DNA from: JAIRLS01 sp031551455
Lineage (GTDB): Bacteria; Bacteroidota; Bacteroidia; Bacteroidales; UBA4181
NCBI GenBank assembly: GCA_031551455.1
Contig: JAVBNP010000281.1
Location: 1-14,484, forward strand
Length of the DNA stretch: 14,484 nucleotides
Direction: 5' to 3'
The notes beneath the pieces were generated by a model. The model ran no database searches and was not told where the DNA came from. It worked only from the letters and a program-made list of their open reading frames with translations. Every line of letters starts with the position of its first letter. Within the stretch, counting starts at the first letter, position 1. A program made the translations under genes and the position numbers. This document shows positions 14,189 to 14,484 of the stretch, in pieces.

Positions 14189-14484
14189 ATGATACCAATG
14201 GAGCATTATTTGGTGGTGAGTTCCATCATGTTTTTCGCGGGAATTTACGGATTCATCGCACGGAAAAACCTGCTTGCCATCCTGATATCCATCGAGTTAA
14301 TCTTGAACTCGGTCGAAATCAATTTCAGCGTATTCAACCGTTACCTCTACCCGGAACGGATGGAAGGCATGTTTTTCAGCCTGTTCGGCATCGCCATATC
14401 GGCAGCCGAAACGGCGGTGGCCATCGCCATCATCATCAATATCTACCGCAACGCGCAAAACATCGACGTGCGGCATATCGATAA
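14189..14484 (+). CDS. nuoK: NADH-quinone oxidoreductase (complex I) subunit K, cut by the window end
   Basis: The first 98 residues of NuoK (ND4L) are present, nearly the whole protein, without a stop before the window edge. The start MIPMEHYLVVSSIMFFAGIY is typical. Two membrane glutamates of the proton path are intact: Glu36 in I-L-I-S-I-E-L-I-L-N and Glu74 in I-S-A-A-E-T-A-V-A-I-A. Three spans are visible (about 5-23, 29-50, 61-86). The ATG comes two bases after the TTTAG end of the AT-rich repeat block, so translation must start from a leader supplied by that block. nuoL, nuoM and nuoN would be expected beyond the window. Confidence 0.95.
   Translation, partial: MIPMEHYLVVSSIMFFAGIYGFIARKNLLAILISIELILNSVEINFSVFNRYLYPERMEGMFFSLFGIAISAAETAVAIAIIINIYRNAQNIDVRHID

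Overview
The window looks like a chromosomal segment of a Bacteroidota bacterium, probably Bacteroidales. This rests on a TamB-type gene paired with a BamA/TamA-like lipoprotein gene, promoter-like elements of the Bacteroides type (TAnnTTTG at -7), A-rich leaders with few Shine-Dalgarno sites, and a complex I (nuo) operon without nuoE, nuoF and nuoG. No tRNA, rRNA, CRISPR array or transposase was seen.

Left part (1-5501, minus strand): tamB (1482 aa, inner-membrane anchored, spanning the periplasm) is followed by the start of tamL, a BamA-superfamily outer-membrane lipoprotein cut by the window edge. Together they would form an envelope translocation and assembly module. About 155 bases lie between tamB and the preferred tamL start. 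They hold several small palindromes and stay open in the tamL frame back to an ATG overlapping the tamB stop.

Middle part (5502-8680, plus strand): a possible 52-aa gene overlaps a 200-aa nucleotidyltransferase-fold protein. Next come an MFS exporter of the EntS/MFS_3 type, a large perfect hairpin, and a small exported protein with the best promoter in the window. Its frame ends at a TGA but stays open and protein-like for another 50 codons.

Right part (8681-14484, plus strand): nuoA-B-C-D, a 99-aa single-span membrane protein of unknown function, nuoH-I-J, a four-helix-bundle (S23/IVP-like) gene bordered by AT-rich repeats, and nuoK, which is cut by the window end. The genes overlap or are closely spaced and probably form one transcript. 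The encoded complex has the membrane arm and the quinone-reducing module but no NADH-oxidising module at the usual place, so its electron donor may not be NADH. Two points stand out. nuoC and nuoD lie in one reading frame separated by a single TAG inside the conserved G-x-P-L-R-K-D-Y tail of NuoC. Two unrelated small genes interrupt the otherwise standard nuo order.
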